A stretch of 18,868 nucleotides of DNA, taken from contig NZ_QPIP01000025.1 of NCBI RefSeq assembly GCF_003344345.1, positions 1 to 18,868 on the forward strand. Direction: 5' to 3'. The first letter of the stretch is position 1. The number at the start of each line of letters is the position of its first letter. Under the pieces are notes generated by a model that was not told the DNA's origin, made no database searches, and was given only the letters and a program-made list of their open reading frames with translations. This DNA is from Wolbachia endosymbiont of Cylisticus convexus. Lineage in GTDB: Bacteria > Pseudomonadota > Alphaproteobacteria > Rickettsiales > Anaplasmataceae. Positions 1 through 17,691 of this stretch are shown in pieces. The position numbers were made by a program, and so were the translations under genes.

Positions 1-673
1 AATCACAAAATTACTGACTGGAATAAATTTACTGAATTTGCTAAAAAATATGGTGGAAAAACTCTATCGGAAATGGCTAAGCTTTGGAGCAATGTTAGTA
101 TCCCAACGATTCATCGAGCTCTTAAAAAAATTGGACTCACACGCAAAAAAAGACATATGGATACAAAGAAAGGGACGAAGAAAAACGCGCTGAATTTTTG
201 AAAATTATAGCAACAAAAGAACCTCAAAACTTAGTTTATATAGATGAGTCTGGCATTGATAACACCGAGGACTACCCTTATGGATATTGCCAGAAGGGAC
301 AGAGGTTTTATGCTCTAAAATCTGGTAAAAAAATTCAACGAATCAGTATGATTGCAGCCTTAAACGGCAGGAAAATAGTTGTTCCGTTAACATTTGAAGG
401 CCACTGTAATATGTTAATAAATGGTTTGAGCAGTTTCTGACACCGATTTTGAAACCTGGACAAACTGTTATCCTTGATAATGCTACTTTTCATAAGTCTA
501 ATAAGATTACTGAATTTGCTAAAGGAGTTGGCGCAGAAATTTTATATCTACCGCCTTATTCTCCCGATTTTAACAAAATTGAGCATCATTGGTTTGCTAT
601 AAAAAACAGAGCTAGGAAAAACATCCCTCTATTCACATCTTTTCGTCATGCTGTTGATTCCGCTTTTCTATAA
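1..673 (+). pseudogene. IS630-family transposase, 5'-partial, two frame breaks
   Basis: DDE transposase for cut-and-paste movement of an IS630/Tc1-mariner-type element. Frame 1 (bases 1 to about 150) encodes the end of a helix-turn-helix region (SIPTIHRALKKIGL). From the A7 run at 145-151 the sense passes to another frame, giving KKTYGYKERDEEKRAEFLK, which then runs open to 440. A second shift near 415-422 leads to WFEQFLTPILKPGQ and the C-terminal part ending at 673. All three catalytic acids are visible: Asp in YIDESG (243-245), Asp in ILDNATFHK (476-478) and Glu in FNKIEHHW (581-583). The first shift sits on a homopolymer and could be programmed -1 frameshifting, as proposed for some IS630 members. 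The second is not in a long homopolymer (only AAA) and probably inactivates the gene. Confidence 0.85.
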
Positions 674-711
674 GCTTTTCGGACTATTATGAAAAGAGCT
701 ATAACTTTTTT
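673..711 (+). terminator. Possible hairpin terminator after the transposase
   Basis: AGCTTTTC at 673-680 can pair with GAAAAGAGCT at 691-700 (6 bp, then a 2-nt bulge, then 2 bp) around a 10-nt loop. A run of seven T's at 705-711 follows a few bases later. The layout resembles a weak intrinsic terminator for plus-strand reading. The stem is short and AT-rich, and it may instead be part of the IS end. Confidence 0.3.
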
Positions 712-742
712 CGTTTCTATATTAGCTACCTGCTAGCTAACG

Positions 743-2014
743 TTAACTACCAATATCATACCTGAAGAACCCCCCTGGCCATTCTAGAAAATTTAACGCT
801 GAGTACACTTTACTTTTAGCTTCTTCCACAGTGTTTCCTTCTCCTACTATATTTAGCACCCTTCCGCCATCGGAAATCCAATTGCCACTTTCATCCAACT
901 TAGTACCAGCATGAAACACTAATATACCAGGTATGTTTTCAATTTTATCCAATCCTTTAATTACCTCTCCCTTTCGATAATCACCAGGATAGCCTTTACT
1001 TGCAACAACTACACAAACTGTAGCTTTATCATTAAATTTCACTATTTTTGTGTTTAACTTGCCTTCTGCAACTGACAACATCAATTTTAACAAATCACAG
1101 TTTGGGTCAAGCCTAGGTAACATGGATTGTATTTCTGGGTCACCAAATCTAACATTATACTCAAGAAGCTTTGGGTTATCTTTGCAAATCATTAAACCAG
1201 CAAAGAGCACTCCCTTATAAGATGTTCCCATGTTAGTCAGTGCTTGAATTGTAGGGTATATTATTTTTTGTATAATTTTTTGCTCCATATCCTTACTTAT
1301 AATTGAAGGTAATGAGTACGACCCCATGCCTCCAGTATTTTGGCCCTTGTTATTTTCACCAACTCTCTTATAATCTCTTGCACATCCAAGAGTTACTACT
1401 TTCAACCCATCAACAAGAGCAAAAAAACTTACTTCTTCTCCAATTAAAAATTCTTCTATGATTATTTCTTCACCTGATTCACCAAGATTTTTCTCCACTA
1501 GCATTGAATCTATTGCTGAAAAAGCTTCATTTTCTGTGTGGCATATTATGACGCCTTTCCCTGCTGCAATTCCATTTGCTTTAATTACAAGTGGCAATTT
1601 TATTCTATTACTACACACAAAATTTTTAGCTAACCTTTCATCAATAAAACGCTCATACTTGGCGGTTGGTATACCATATTGTTTACATAGTTCCTTCGTA
1701 AAAGACTTTGATGCCTCAAGTTTTGCAGCTGCCTGACTTGGAGCAAAAACATTTATTCCCTCTGCAGTTAAATCATCAGCAAGCCCATTAATTATTGGTT
1801 GCTCTGGACCAATAATCACTAGCTCTATATTTTCTCTCTTGCAAAATTGTGTAACATCTACTGAATCTTGAATATTTATATTCACAAGAACTCCAAAATT
1901 TTCCATGGCCGAGCGACCAGGAGTAACATATAACTTAGTCAAGCTAGGAAACTTCTTTAGAGCCCAAAGTAAAGCATGTTCACGCCCACCAGAACCTATA
2001 ACCAAAACCTTCAT
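743..2014 (-). CDS. purD: Phosphoribosylamine--glycine ligase (GAR synthetase)
   Basis: PurD joins glycine to 5-phosphoribosylamine with ATP to form GAR, step two of de novo purine synthesis in the cytosol. The 423-residue product has the usual family length and order: N-terminal Rossmann-like motif GSGGREHALLWALK at residues 7-20, the APSQAAAKLEASKSFTK block at 91-107, the ATP-grasp glycine loop GIAAGKGV at 148-155, and RFGDPE toward the C-terminal third. The ATG at 2012-2014 is preceded by GAGGAA about 9 bases upstream on the coding strand, a good ribosome binding site. It lies just downstream of serS (about 34 bp) on the same strand, so co-transcription is likely. Internal six-base T runs (1264-1269, 1276-1281) do not disturb the frame here, unlike in serS. 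Confidence 0.96.
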   Translation of the reverse strand: MKVLVIGSGGREHALLWALKKFPSLTKLYVTPGRSAMENFGVLVNINIQDSVDVTQFCKRENIELVIIGPEQPIINGLADDLTAEGINVFAPSQAAAKLEASKSFTKELCKQYGIPTAKYERFIDERLAKNFVCSNRIKLPLVIKANGIAAGKGVIICHTENEAFSAIDSMLVEKNLGESGEEIIIEEFLIGEEVSFFALVDGLKVVTLGCARDYKRVGENNKGQNTGGMGSYSLPSIISKDMEQKIIQKIIYPTIQALTNMGTSYKGVLFAGLMICKDNPKLLEYNVRFGDPEIQSMLPRLDPNCDLLKLMLSVAEGKLNTKIVKFNDKATVCVVVASKGYPGDYRKGEVIKGLDKIENIPGILVFHAGTKLDESGNWISDGGRVLNIVGEGNTVEEAKSKVYSALNFLEWPGGFFRYDIGS

Positions 2015-2048
2015 CTTTATTTCCTCGCTTTTCTATATGTCAAAATTA

Positions 2049-3325
<1,277 letters not shown>

Positions 3326-3375
3326 ATATTGTGCTATTACTAACATCATTACTGTACTTCAAAAGTTTCTAACAT

Positions 3376-3416
3376 TCAATATTTTTGCATACAATGCAGA
3401 TAAATGCTAATATTGA
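3376..3416. repeat. Imperfect inverted repeat in the divergent serS / Ulp1-like intergenic region
   Basis: TCAATATT (3376-3383) plus GCAT (3387-3390) on the left mirrors ATGC (3404-3407) plus AATATTGA (3409-3416) on the right. The arms differ only in a 3-nt versus 1-nt spacer, and the central gap is 13 nt. It lies between two divergent genes and its right arm overlaps the candidate -35 box of the Ulp1-like gene, so it could be an operator. In 30%-GC sequence it could also be chance. Confidence 0.4.
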
Positions 3417-3441
3417 TTTTACCTCCAGAATTTGCTAGAAT
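3413..3441 (+). promoter_or_regulatory. Candidate sigma-70 promoter for the Ulp1-like gene and dusB
   Basis: TTGATT at 3413-3418 and TAGAAT at 3436-3441 are separated by 17 bp, matching the spacing of a sigma-70 promoter with one or two mismatches per box. Transcription would begin near 3448, leaving a short leader of roughly 14 nt before the ATG at 3462. Matches of this quality are common in AT-rich DNA, so this is inference. Confidence 0.35.
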
Positions 3442-3461
3442 TAATTAACGTAAAATATAAT

Positions 3462-4932
3462 ATGTTAGGCATCATAGAAGAATACAATGAATTTAAAGAG
3501 AGTACTCACTTCACCAAACTTAAGGATGGTGGAAGATTTGCTATCTACGCTTTTGGTATATATCTAGCAGCTACATTTACTGTTGGCTGTTTGGGGTTGA
3601 TAATAGGGTCTACCCTCTTAACTTTACCACTTGCTATGCTAATTTTTCATCCTGTAGCTTGGATCTTAATGGGAATAGTGCTTACAGCGATATACAAAAT
3701 GGTTGTTGAGCCCTTATTTCACTGGGTAAAGGGTTATGTTGATGGAAAAGGAGCTTCAAAGGAAAAAGAGAGCAATACTAAAATTGATGAGCTGTCAAAA
3801 TCACCAGAGCAAGAGCAGGCTGTAAATAATCAAGGAAATCCAAAAACTCCAGATGCAGATAGTGGTATTATACCAGGCAGTGAACCTGTCTCAAGCAACA
3901 ATAGTCGTAGAAATTCTAATGCTTCAGGAGATAGTGGTTTAGGTGGCAAAGAGTTTCATGAAGATCTGCAAACTCTTATGCATCAGACAAATCTCAAAAA
4001 GTATGATTACTTGTTGCAGCAACATGATGTTGCTCATATTGCAAGAGTGAGATATGGATATTTAGAAGTCTCCACGAATGATGTATTTTTCTCTATCCCT
4101 GGTGACGTGAACTCGTTAAACGAAAGGTTGAAAGAGTATAAAAGTAGAGTAGAGCGAGAAAATTTAAAGAGAACATTTACTGCAGTTGTTAATATAGGAA
4201 ATTATCATTGGGTAACATTAGTCGTTATATATGAACCAACAAATAAACAATTTAGAGCTTACTATTGTGATTCATTTGGCACTCAATTACCAAATAAGGT
4301 TGATGGAACAGTAAAAGATAATATAACTCTTGCTAATGATTACTGCGGAATGTGTGGAGCCTTTAGGCAATGAAATCGGCGATTTGATACGGGAAAAAGA
4401 AAATAATCCAGATAATGTTAGCCTTAAGGAAAGAAAAGATGATGTTCAAGAAACATTGAATTGTGCAAGAAAAGATAAAAACAAATTAGCTAGTAAGCAA
4501 ATTAATGGTGATTATATAGTAAGCATATTGCAGGAAACATTAGAGATAGGAAATAATGATAACATAAGAAGCTCACCAACTAAGCAGCAAGAAGATGGCT
4601 GTAATTGTGGAATATTTGCTTTAGAAAATGCTCATAGGATTACGGAAATGCTCAACGAGGATAAATCATTTGATGAAATTGACAGAGAGTTATCAAAATA
4701 CAAGCCTAATCCGGAACAATTGCAAAAAAAGAGAAGAGAGTTTACAGAAGCACTTATGAAGGATGAAGAGTGGGAAACTATTGCTGAAGGTGGAATTTTA
4801 CACGATACTCTACAGCAGCTTAGTCTTGAAGATAGTAAGAAAGAGGAAACACAACCTGCCACAAGTTCATTTGTGCAAGATGCTATTATAGCAGCTTATA
4901 ACAGTATCAAAAATGCATTTTTTAACAACTAA
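3462..4932 (+). pseudogene. Membrane-anchored Ulp1-like (C48) cysteine protease, one frame break
   Basis: The first frame runs to a stop at 4371-4373. The second is open from 4327 to 4932. Numbered from an upstream TTG at 3432, the first part has two hydrophobic segments (about residues 37-59 and 62-90), a Ser/Asn/Gly-rich hydrophilic linker (about 103-175), then the start of a Ulp1/C48 fold: His259 in GNYHWVTLVV (4206-4208) and Asp280 in YYCDSFG (4269-4271). The second frame supplies the oxyanion Gln (4588-4590) and the Cys nucleophile (4606-4608) in QEDGCNCGIFALEN, six residues apart as in Ulp1. So the whole His-Asp-Gln-Cys set is present but divided between two frames. I prefer the ATG at 3462 (MLGIIEEYNEF) over the TTG. 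The break needs +1 (or -2) and is not in a homopolymer, so it is probably a real lesion, though a shift signal is not excluded. C48 enzymes remove ubiquitin, SUMO or related modifiers, which bacteria lack, so the likely target is in the host. Full length would be about 490 residues. Confidence 0.8.
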
Positions 4933-4938
4933 GAGCTT

Positions 4939-5889
4939 ATGTCCCTCCAAGTAGGAAATTTGACAATTGACTCTCCGGTTATTTTAGCTCCGATGTCAGG
5001 AGTTACTGATTATCCATTTAGAAACATTGTAAAGAAACTTGGTGCAAGTTTGCTAGTTTCAGAAATGATTGCAAGCAGAGCTATGATCATGCAAACTCGC
5101 CAGAGTATGCAAAAAGCAAAAGTCGATGAATCAACCGCTGTGCAGCTTGCTGGATGCGAGCCGGATGTAATGGCAGAAGCTGCAAAATTAAATGAGGATA
5201 TGGGCGCAAAAATCATAGATATAAATTTTGGTTGTCCAGTTAAAAAAGTTGTAAATGATTATGCAGGGTCAGCACTAATGCGTGATGAAAAAAAGGCCGC
5301 TAAAATAATCGAAGCTGTAGTTAAGGCAGTGAATGTGCCAGTTACAGTGAAAATGCGTACTGGATGGAATGATGAAAATCGTAATGCTCCGCGTTTAGCA
5401 AAAATTGCAGAGGATTTGGGAGCTAAGATGATTACTGTACATGGAAGAACAAGGGCGCAGCTTTATAATGGTCAAGCAGATTGGAAATTCGTTAGAAATG
5501 TTAAAGAGCAGGTAAAAATTCCGGTTATAGTGAATGGTGATATTAAAAGCTTGGATGATATTCAAAACGCGTTCAAAGAATCAGGAGCAGACGGAGTAAT
5601 GATAGGTCGTGGTGCTTACGGCAAACCTTGGTTGATTAATCAAGTAATGAATTTTTTAAGTGGAGGTGAAATTTCTGAACCGACAGCCTCAGAGAGGTTA
5701 AGCATAATACTCAAGCATTATGACAGTATTCTTGAGTACTATGGAAACGACATAGGAATAAAGATAGCCCGCAAACATATAGGCTGGTACAGTAGTGGAC
5801 TTAAAAATTCATCTGAATTTCGTGTAAGAGTAAATAGCATGACAGACAGCACAGAAGTAAAAGAAAATATAATCAATTTTTTTAATTAA
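4939..5889 (+). CDS. dusB: tRNA-dihydrouridine synthase, DusB/NifR3 type
   Basis: A flavin enzyme that reduces specific uridines in tRNA to dihydrouridine using NADPH. The 316-residue TIM-barrel protein shows the family signature [20 protein letters not shown] (residues 17-36), the catalytic cysteine Cys99 in [10 protein letters not shown], the VKMRTGWND block at 137-145, [16 protein letters not shown] (167-182), and the FMN-phosphate site around VNGDIKS and [13 protein letters not shown]. The C-terminal helical domain is present, so it looks intact. It starts only 6 bp after the stop of the Ulp1-like gene, so its transcription probably depends on the promoter upstream of that gene. It converges on rpoBC with 37 bp between stop codons. 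Those bases hold only a tight inverted repeat, GTTGATTCAAC (5895-5905), too small to call a terminator. Confidence 0.95.
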   Translation: MSLQVGNLTIDSPVILAPMSGVTDYPFRNIVKKLGASLLVSEMIASRAMIMQTRQSMQKAKVDESTAVQLAGCEPDVMAEAAKLNEDMGAKIIDINFGCPVKKVVNDYAGSALMRDEKKAAKIIEAVVKAVNVPVTVKMRTGWNDENRNAPRLAKIAEDLGAKMITVHGRTRAQLYNGQADWKFVRNVKEQVKIPVIVNGDIKSLDDIQNAFKESGADGVMIGRGAYGKPWLINQVMNFLSGGEISEPTASERLSIILKHYDSILEYYGNDIGIKIARKHIGWYSSGLKNSSEFRVRVNSMTDSTEVKENIINFFN

Positions 5890-5926
5890 AAAAAGTTGAT
5901 TCAACATACTGTCTCGTTAGCTATAT

Positions 5927-14464
<8,538 letters not shown>

Positions 14465-14505
14465 TTAAAAGAGCTATATCAACATAAAATTAATATACTA
14501 ACACT

Positions 14506-15449
<944 letters not shown>

Positions 15450-15461
15450 GGTACCACTCCC

Positions 15462-16114
15462 CTAAATTATATCTTCTATTTTGTTTATTTTATAAGCTTT
15501 ACCCATAGTTGAATTTAAAAAAACACCTTTAAAGTAAACTCCTTTTACAGAAGTAGGTTTATTATCTTTAATTACTTTAAGAAAGGCTTTTAAATTTTCC
15601 AATAAATTATCAACATCGAACTTAACACTCCCTAACTTACCATGAATAATACCACTCTTATCTGTCCTAAATCTTATTTGACCAGACTTAATAGTTTTAA
15701 TAGCCTCCTCAACATTAGAAGTCACAGTACCAAATTTAGGATTAGGCATCAGCCCTTTAGCACCCAATATTTTTGCAATAGGAGTAATTTTTACAATAAA
15801 ATCAGGAGTAGTGATGCACCAATCAACATCCAACTTTTTACCTTTTTTATTTCTTCAACTAAATCCTCTCCCCCTGCAATATCAGCATCAGCTTTTTTAG
15901 CTTCTAATAAATGCTTACCCTGGGCAAAAACAGCCACTTTAATATCCTTTCCAATACCTTTAGGTAAAACTACTGTACCACGCACCTGCTCTTCAGATTT
16001 ACGAGAATCTATTCCTAAATTGACTGCAATATCAATTGATTCATTAAACTTTGCTGAAGCAAACTCAATAATCTTCTTCAAACACTGCTTAGGATTATCA
16101 TTATATGTATTCAT
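15462..16114 (-). CDS. rplA: 50S ribosomal protein L1, frame broken
   Basis: L1 binds 23S rRNA at the mobile L1 stalk near the E site. The 5' frame (start ATG 16112-16114, [14 protein letters not shown]) reads [25 protein letters not shown] L1 sequence up to [11 protein letters not shown], then goes astray. The correct continuation ([40 protein letters not shown]) is in the next frame, ending at 15462. Adding one base to the T run at 15843-15848 gives [14 protein letters not shown], the expected L1 sequence, and a 217-residue protein. The break is therefore a single missing base in a six-base run, as in serS and nusG. It starts 4 bp after the rplK stop. I treat it as a functional gene with a sequencing error or a slippage site. 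Confidence 0.93.
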
Positions 16115-16118
16115 TTAC

Positions 16119-16559
16119 CTAACCTTCCACAACTTCTATACCCATAGATTTTGCAGTGCCTACAACCATTTTCACTGCTGAATCTTCATTACCCACTTTC
16201 ATATCAACCATCTTGCACTTTGCCACTTTAATTATAGCAGACATAGGTAATTTAGTCACTAATTCTTTACCAGGATTACCAGAACCTTTAGTTAATTTAG
16301 CCTCCTGCTTAAGTAAATAAGCCACAGGCGGACCGCTAACAGTAAAATCATGAGAGCGATCATCCTTTATGGAAATTCGCACTGTTACTAAATCGCCTAC
16401 TTTATAATTAGCGTTAGCAGCGCTAGTAACTTTATTAAAAGCTTCACAAAACTTAGGAACAGGTATACCACGTGGACCAAGTACTGAAGCAATTTTCGGT
16501 CCTGGAACTGCTTTCCCAGCTTCCATAAGTAAGTTAATCTTAGCAATTATAACACTCAT
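16119..16559 (-). CDS. rplK: 50S ribosomal protein L11
   Basis: L11 forms the GTPase-associated centre with 23S rRNA. The intact 146-residue product shows the N-terminal domain motif GKAVPGPKIASVLGPRGIPV (residues 15-34), the linker around SGPPVAYLLK, and the C-terminal rRNA-binding domain ending in ...VVGTAKSMGIEVVEG. The ATG at 16557-16559 lies 2 bp after the nusG stop, and its GAGGAG ribosome binding site is made of the last nusG codons, so the two genes are translationally linked. Confidence 0.96.
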   Translation of the reverse strand: MSVIIAKINLLMEAGKAVPGPKIASVLGPRGIPVPKFCEAFNKVTSAANANYKVGDLVTVRISIKDDRSHDFTVSGPPVAYLLKQEAKLTKGSGNPGKELVTKLPMSAIIKVAKCKMVDMKVGNEDSAVKMVVGTAKSMGIEVVEG

Positions 16560-16561
16560 AA

Positions 16562-17397
16562 CTACTCCTCTATTTTTTCAACTTGAGCAAAATCAAGCCC
16601 TATTATTGTTGGCTTACCTAAAATCGATACTTCCACATTAATAATTTTTTTCTCATCATTTACCATATCTACCTTACCAGTAAAATTTTGAAAAAGACCA
16701 TCATTGATTTTCACTTTTTCACCTTTCTCATAACCATAACTTAACTTTTTCGTTTCTTGAGCATTGTAAAGCGCACTACACATTGAGCGAATCTCATCAT
16801 CCGTAATTACCTTTGGAACATTAGCATTTTTCAAAAATCCATAAACCTTAAGAGATTTTGGTATATTATTGATAAAATTCAATACCTCATCACATAAATT
16901 CACGTATAAAAAACATAACCAGGAAAGCATTTCCTCCGTGCAGCAATTTTTTTAGATTTTAAGTCCATCTCACTTAATTCTTCACAAGGAATAAAAACCC
17001 CATTAAAATAATTGTTAACACCCAATCTCATAGAATTTTCTAATATATGTTGGCGCACTTTCTCTTCATAATTAGAGGCAACTCTTAAAATATACCACTT
17101 ATATCTATTAAATTCCTTGCGTTTTGAATTTATCTCATCATCTAAAATCTCCTCAAAATTACCAGACTCGTCACTACAAAATCCAATCATTTGATTCAAA
17201 ATATTTTTGCTTTCATCACACAGATGCATACATATATATACTTCACATAACTCTTTTATATTAGACTTTGAGTTATATACTATCTGATAAGGAATAAATA
17301 CCTCCTTAAAATAGACAGTATTGCTTACCAATTCACGTATATCTGATTCATACCCATAATCAACTTTAATGATATACCATTTATATTCACATTCCAT
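16562..17397 (-). CDS. nusG: Transcription factor NusG with an extra N-terminal NGN-like copy, frame broken
   Basis: NusG binds RNA polymerase through its NGN domain and Rho or ribosomal S10 through its KOW domain. The first frame (ATG 17395-17397, MECEYKWYII) reaches RRKCFPGYVF then meets a stop near 16900. One extra base in the A run at 16908-16913 (plus strand) gives PGYVFLYVNLCDE and continues to 16562, a 278-residue product. It has a standard NGN domain at about 98-205 (YKWYILRVASNYEEKVR, GVFIPCEE, PGYVF) and a KOW domain in the last 57 or so residues (EKGEKVKINDGLFQNFTGKV). Residues 5-73 repeat the NGN pattern in a shorter, diverged form, making it about 100 residues longer than E. coli NusG (181). 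The start overlaps the secE end by 11 bp. A TTG at 17409 is an alternative start. Confidence 0.9.
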
Positions 17398-17596
17398 AAA
17401 TAATTCCAAACAAAGCCTTAATTATGTAAAGAGACATAAAATCCACGAAACAGAAGAAAATCGAAAAACATAATATAACAACTATTACAACAAACAGAGA
17501 TGACAATACCTGCTGTTTTTTTATCCAAGCAATCCTCCTTATTTCTTGCTTTATATCACAAAAAAAACCACATAAATTTTTTAACATTTCTACCAT
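17387..17596 (-). CDS. secE: Preprotein translocase subunit SecE
   Basis: Small essential subunit of the SecYEG channel in the inner membrane. The 69-residue product has the single-helix bacterial SecE form: an amphipathic N-terminal part with the family pattern KQEIRRIAW (residues 16-24), followed by one hydrophobic segment (about 30-57) and a short tail. It lies between tRNA-Trp and nusG, where secE is usually found in bacteria. The start is either the ATG at 17594-17596 or the one at 17585-17587. Neither has a clear ribosome binding site. Confidence 0.9.
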   Translation of the reverse strand: MVEMLKNLCGFFCDIKQEIRRIAWIKKQQVLSSLFVVIVVILCFSIFFCFVDFMSLYIIKALFGIIYGM

Positions 17597-17606
17597 AACA
17601 TTAATG

Positions 17607-17679
17607 CAGGAGCGATAGGAATTGAACCTACAACCTCTGGTTTTGGAGACCAGTGCTCTACCAATTGAGCTACACTCCT
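17607..17679 (-). tRNA. trnW: tRNA-Trp (anticodon CCA)
   Basis: The minus strand folds as a full cloverleaf: acceptor AGGAGTG pairs with CGCTCCT (one G-T pair), D-arm AGCTCAATTGGTAGAGC, anticodon arm CTGGT-CTCCAAA-ACCAG with anticodon CCA, and T-arm with GGTTCAATTCC. The discriminator base is G and CCA is not encoded. It lies 12 bp after the tuf stop and just before secE, so it is probably processed out of the tuf-secE-nusG transcript. Confidence 0.97.
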
Positions 17680-17691
17680 ATAATTCAAATC

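Larger units (their letters stand above)
1..713 (+). mobile_element. Remnant of an IS630-family insertion sequence (left end outside window)
   Basis: The element is recognised only by its transposase. The left end lies before base 1, so left terminal repeat and length cannot be seen. The right boundary is uncertain: after the transposase stop at 671-673 there is an imperfect hairpin (arms 673-680 and 691-700) followed by a T run at 705-711, and purD ends at 743. IS630 elements typically insert at TA dinucleotides, but without the left end I cannot match inverted repeats, so the right limit given here is a guess. Confidence 0.6.

Noticed and set aside
3432..3461. Promoter TTGCTA (3432) / TATAAT (3456) with 18-bp spacing
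   Set aside because: The -10 box abuts the preferred ATG at 3462, so transcription would start inside the gene. The TTGATT/TAGAAT pair further upstream fits the start better.
3432..4932. Possible cytoplasmic incompatibility (cidB/cinB) gene
   Set aside because: Only the C48 protease part recalls CidB. The predicted protein is about 490 residues with N-terminal hydrophobic segments, no nuclease-like domains are seen, and no cidA-like gene lies upstream (serS diverges there).
5890..5926. Intrinsic terminator between convergent dusB and rpoBC
   Set aside because: The only inverted repeat, GTTGATTCAAC, would leave a one-base loop and is not followed by a T run in either direction.
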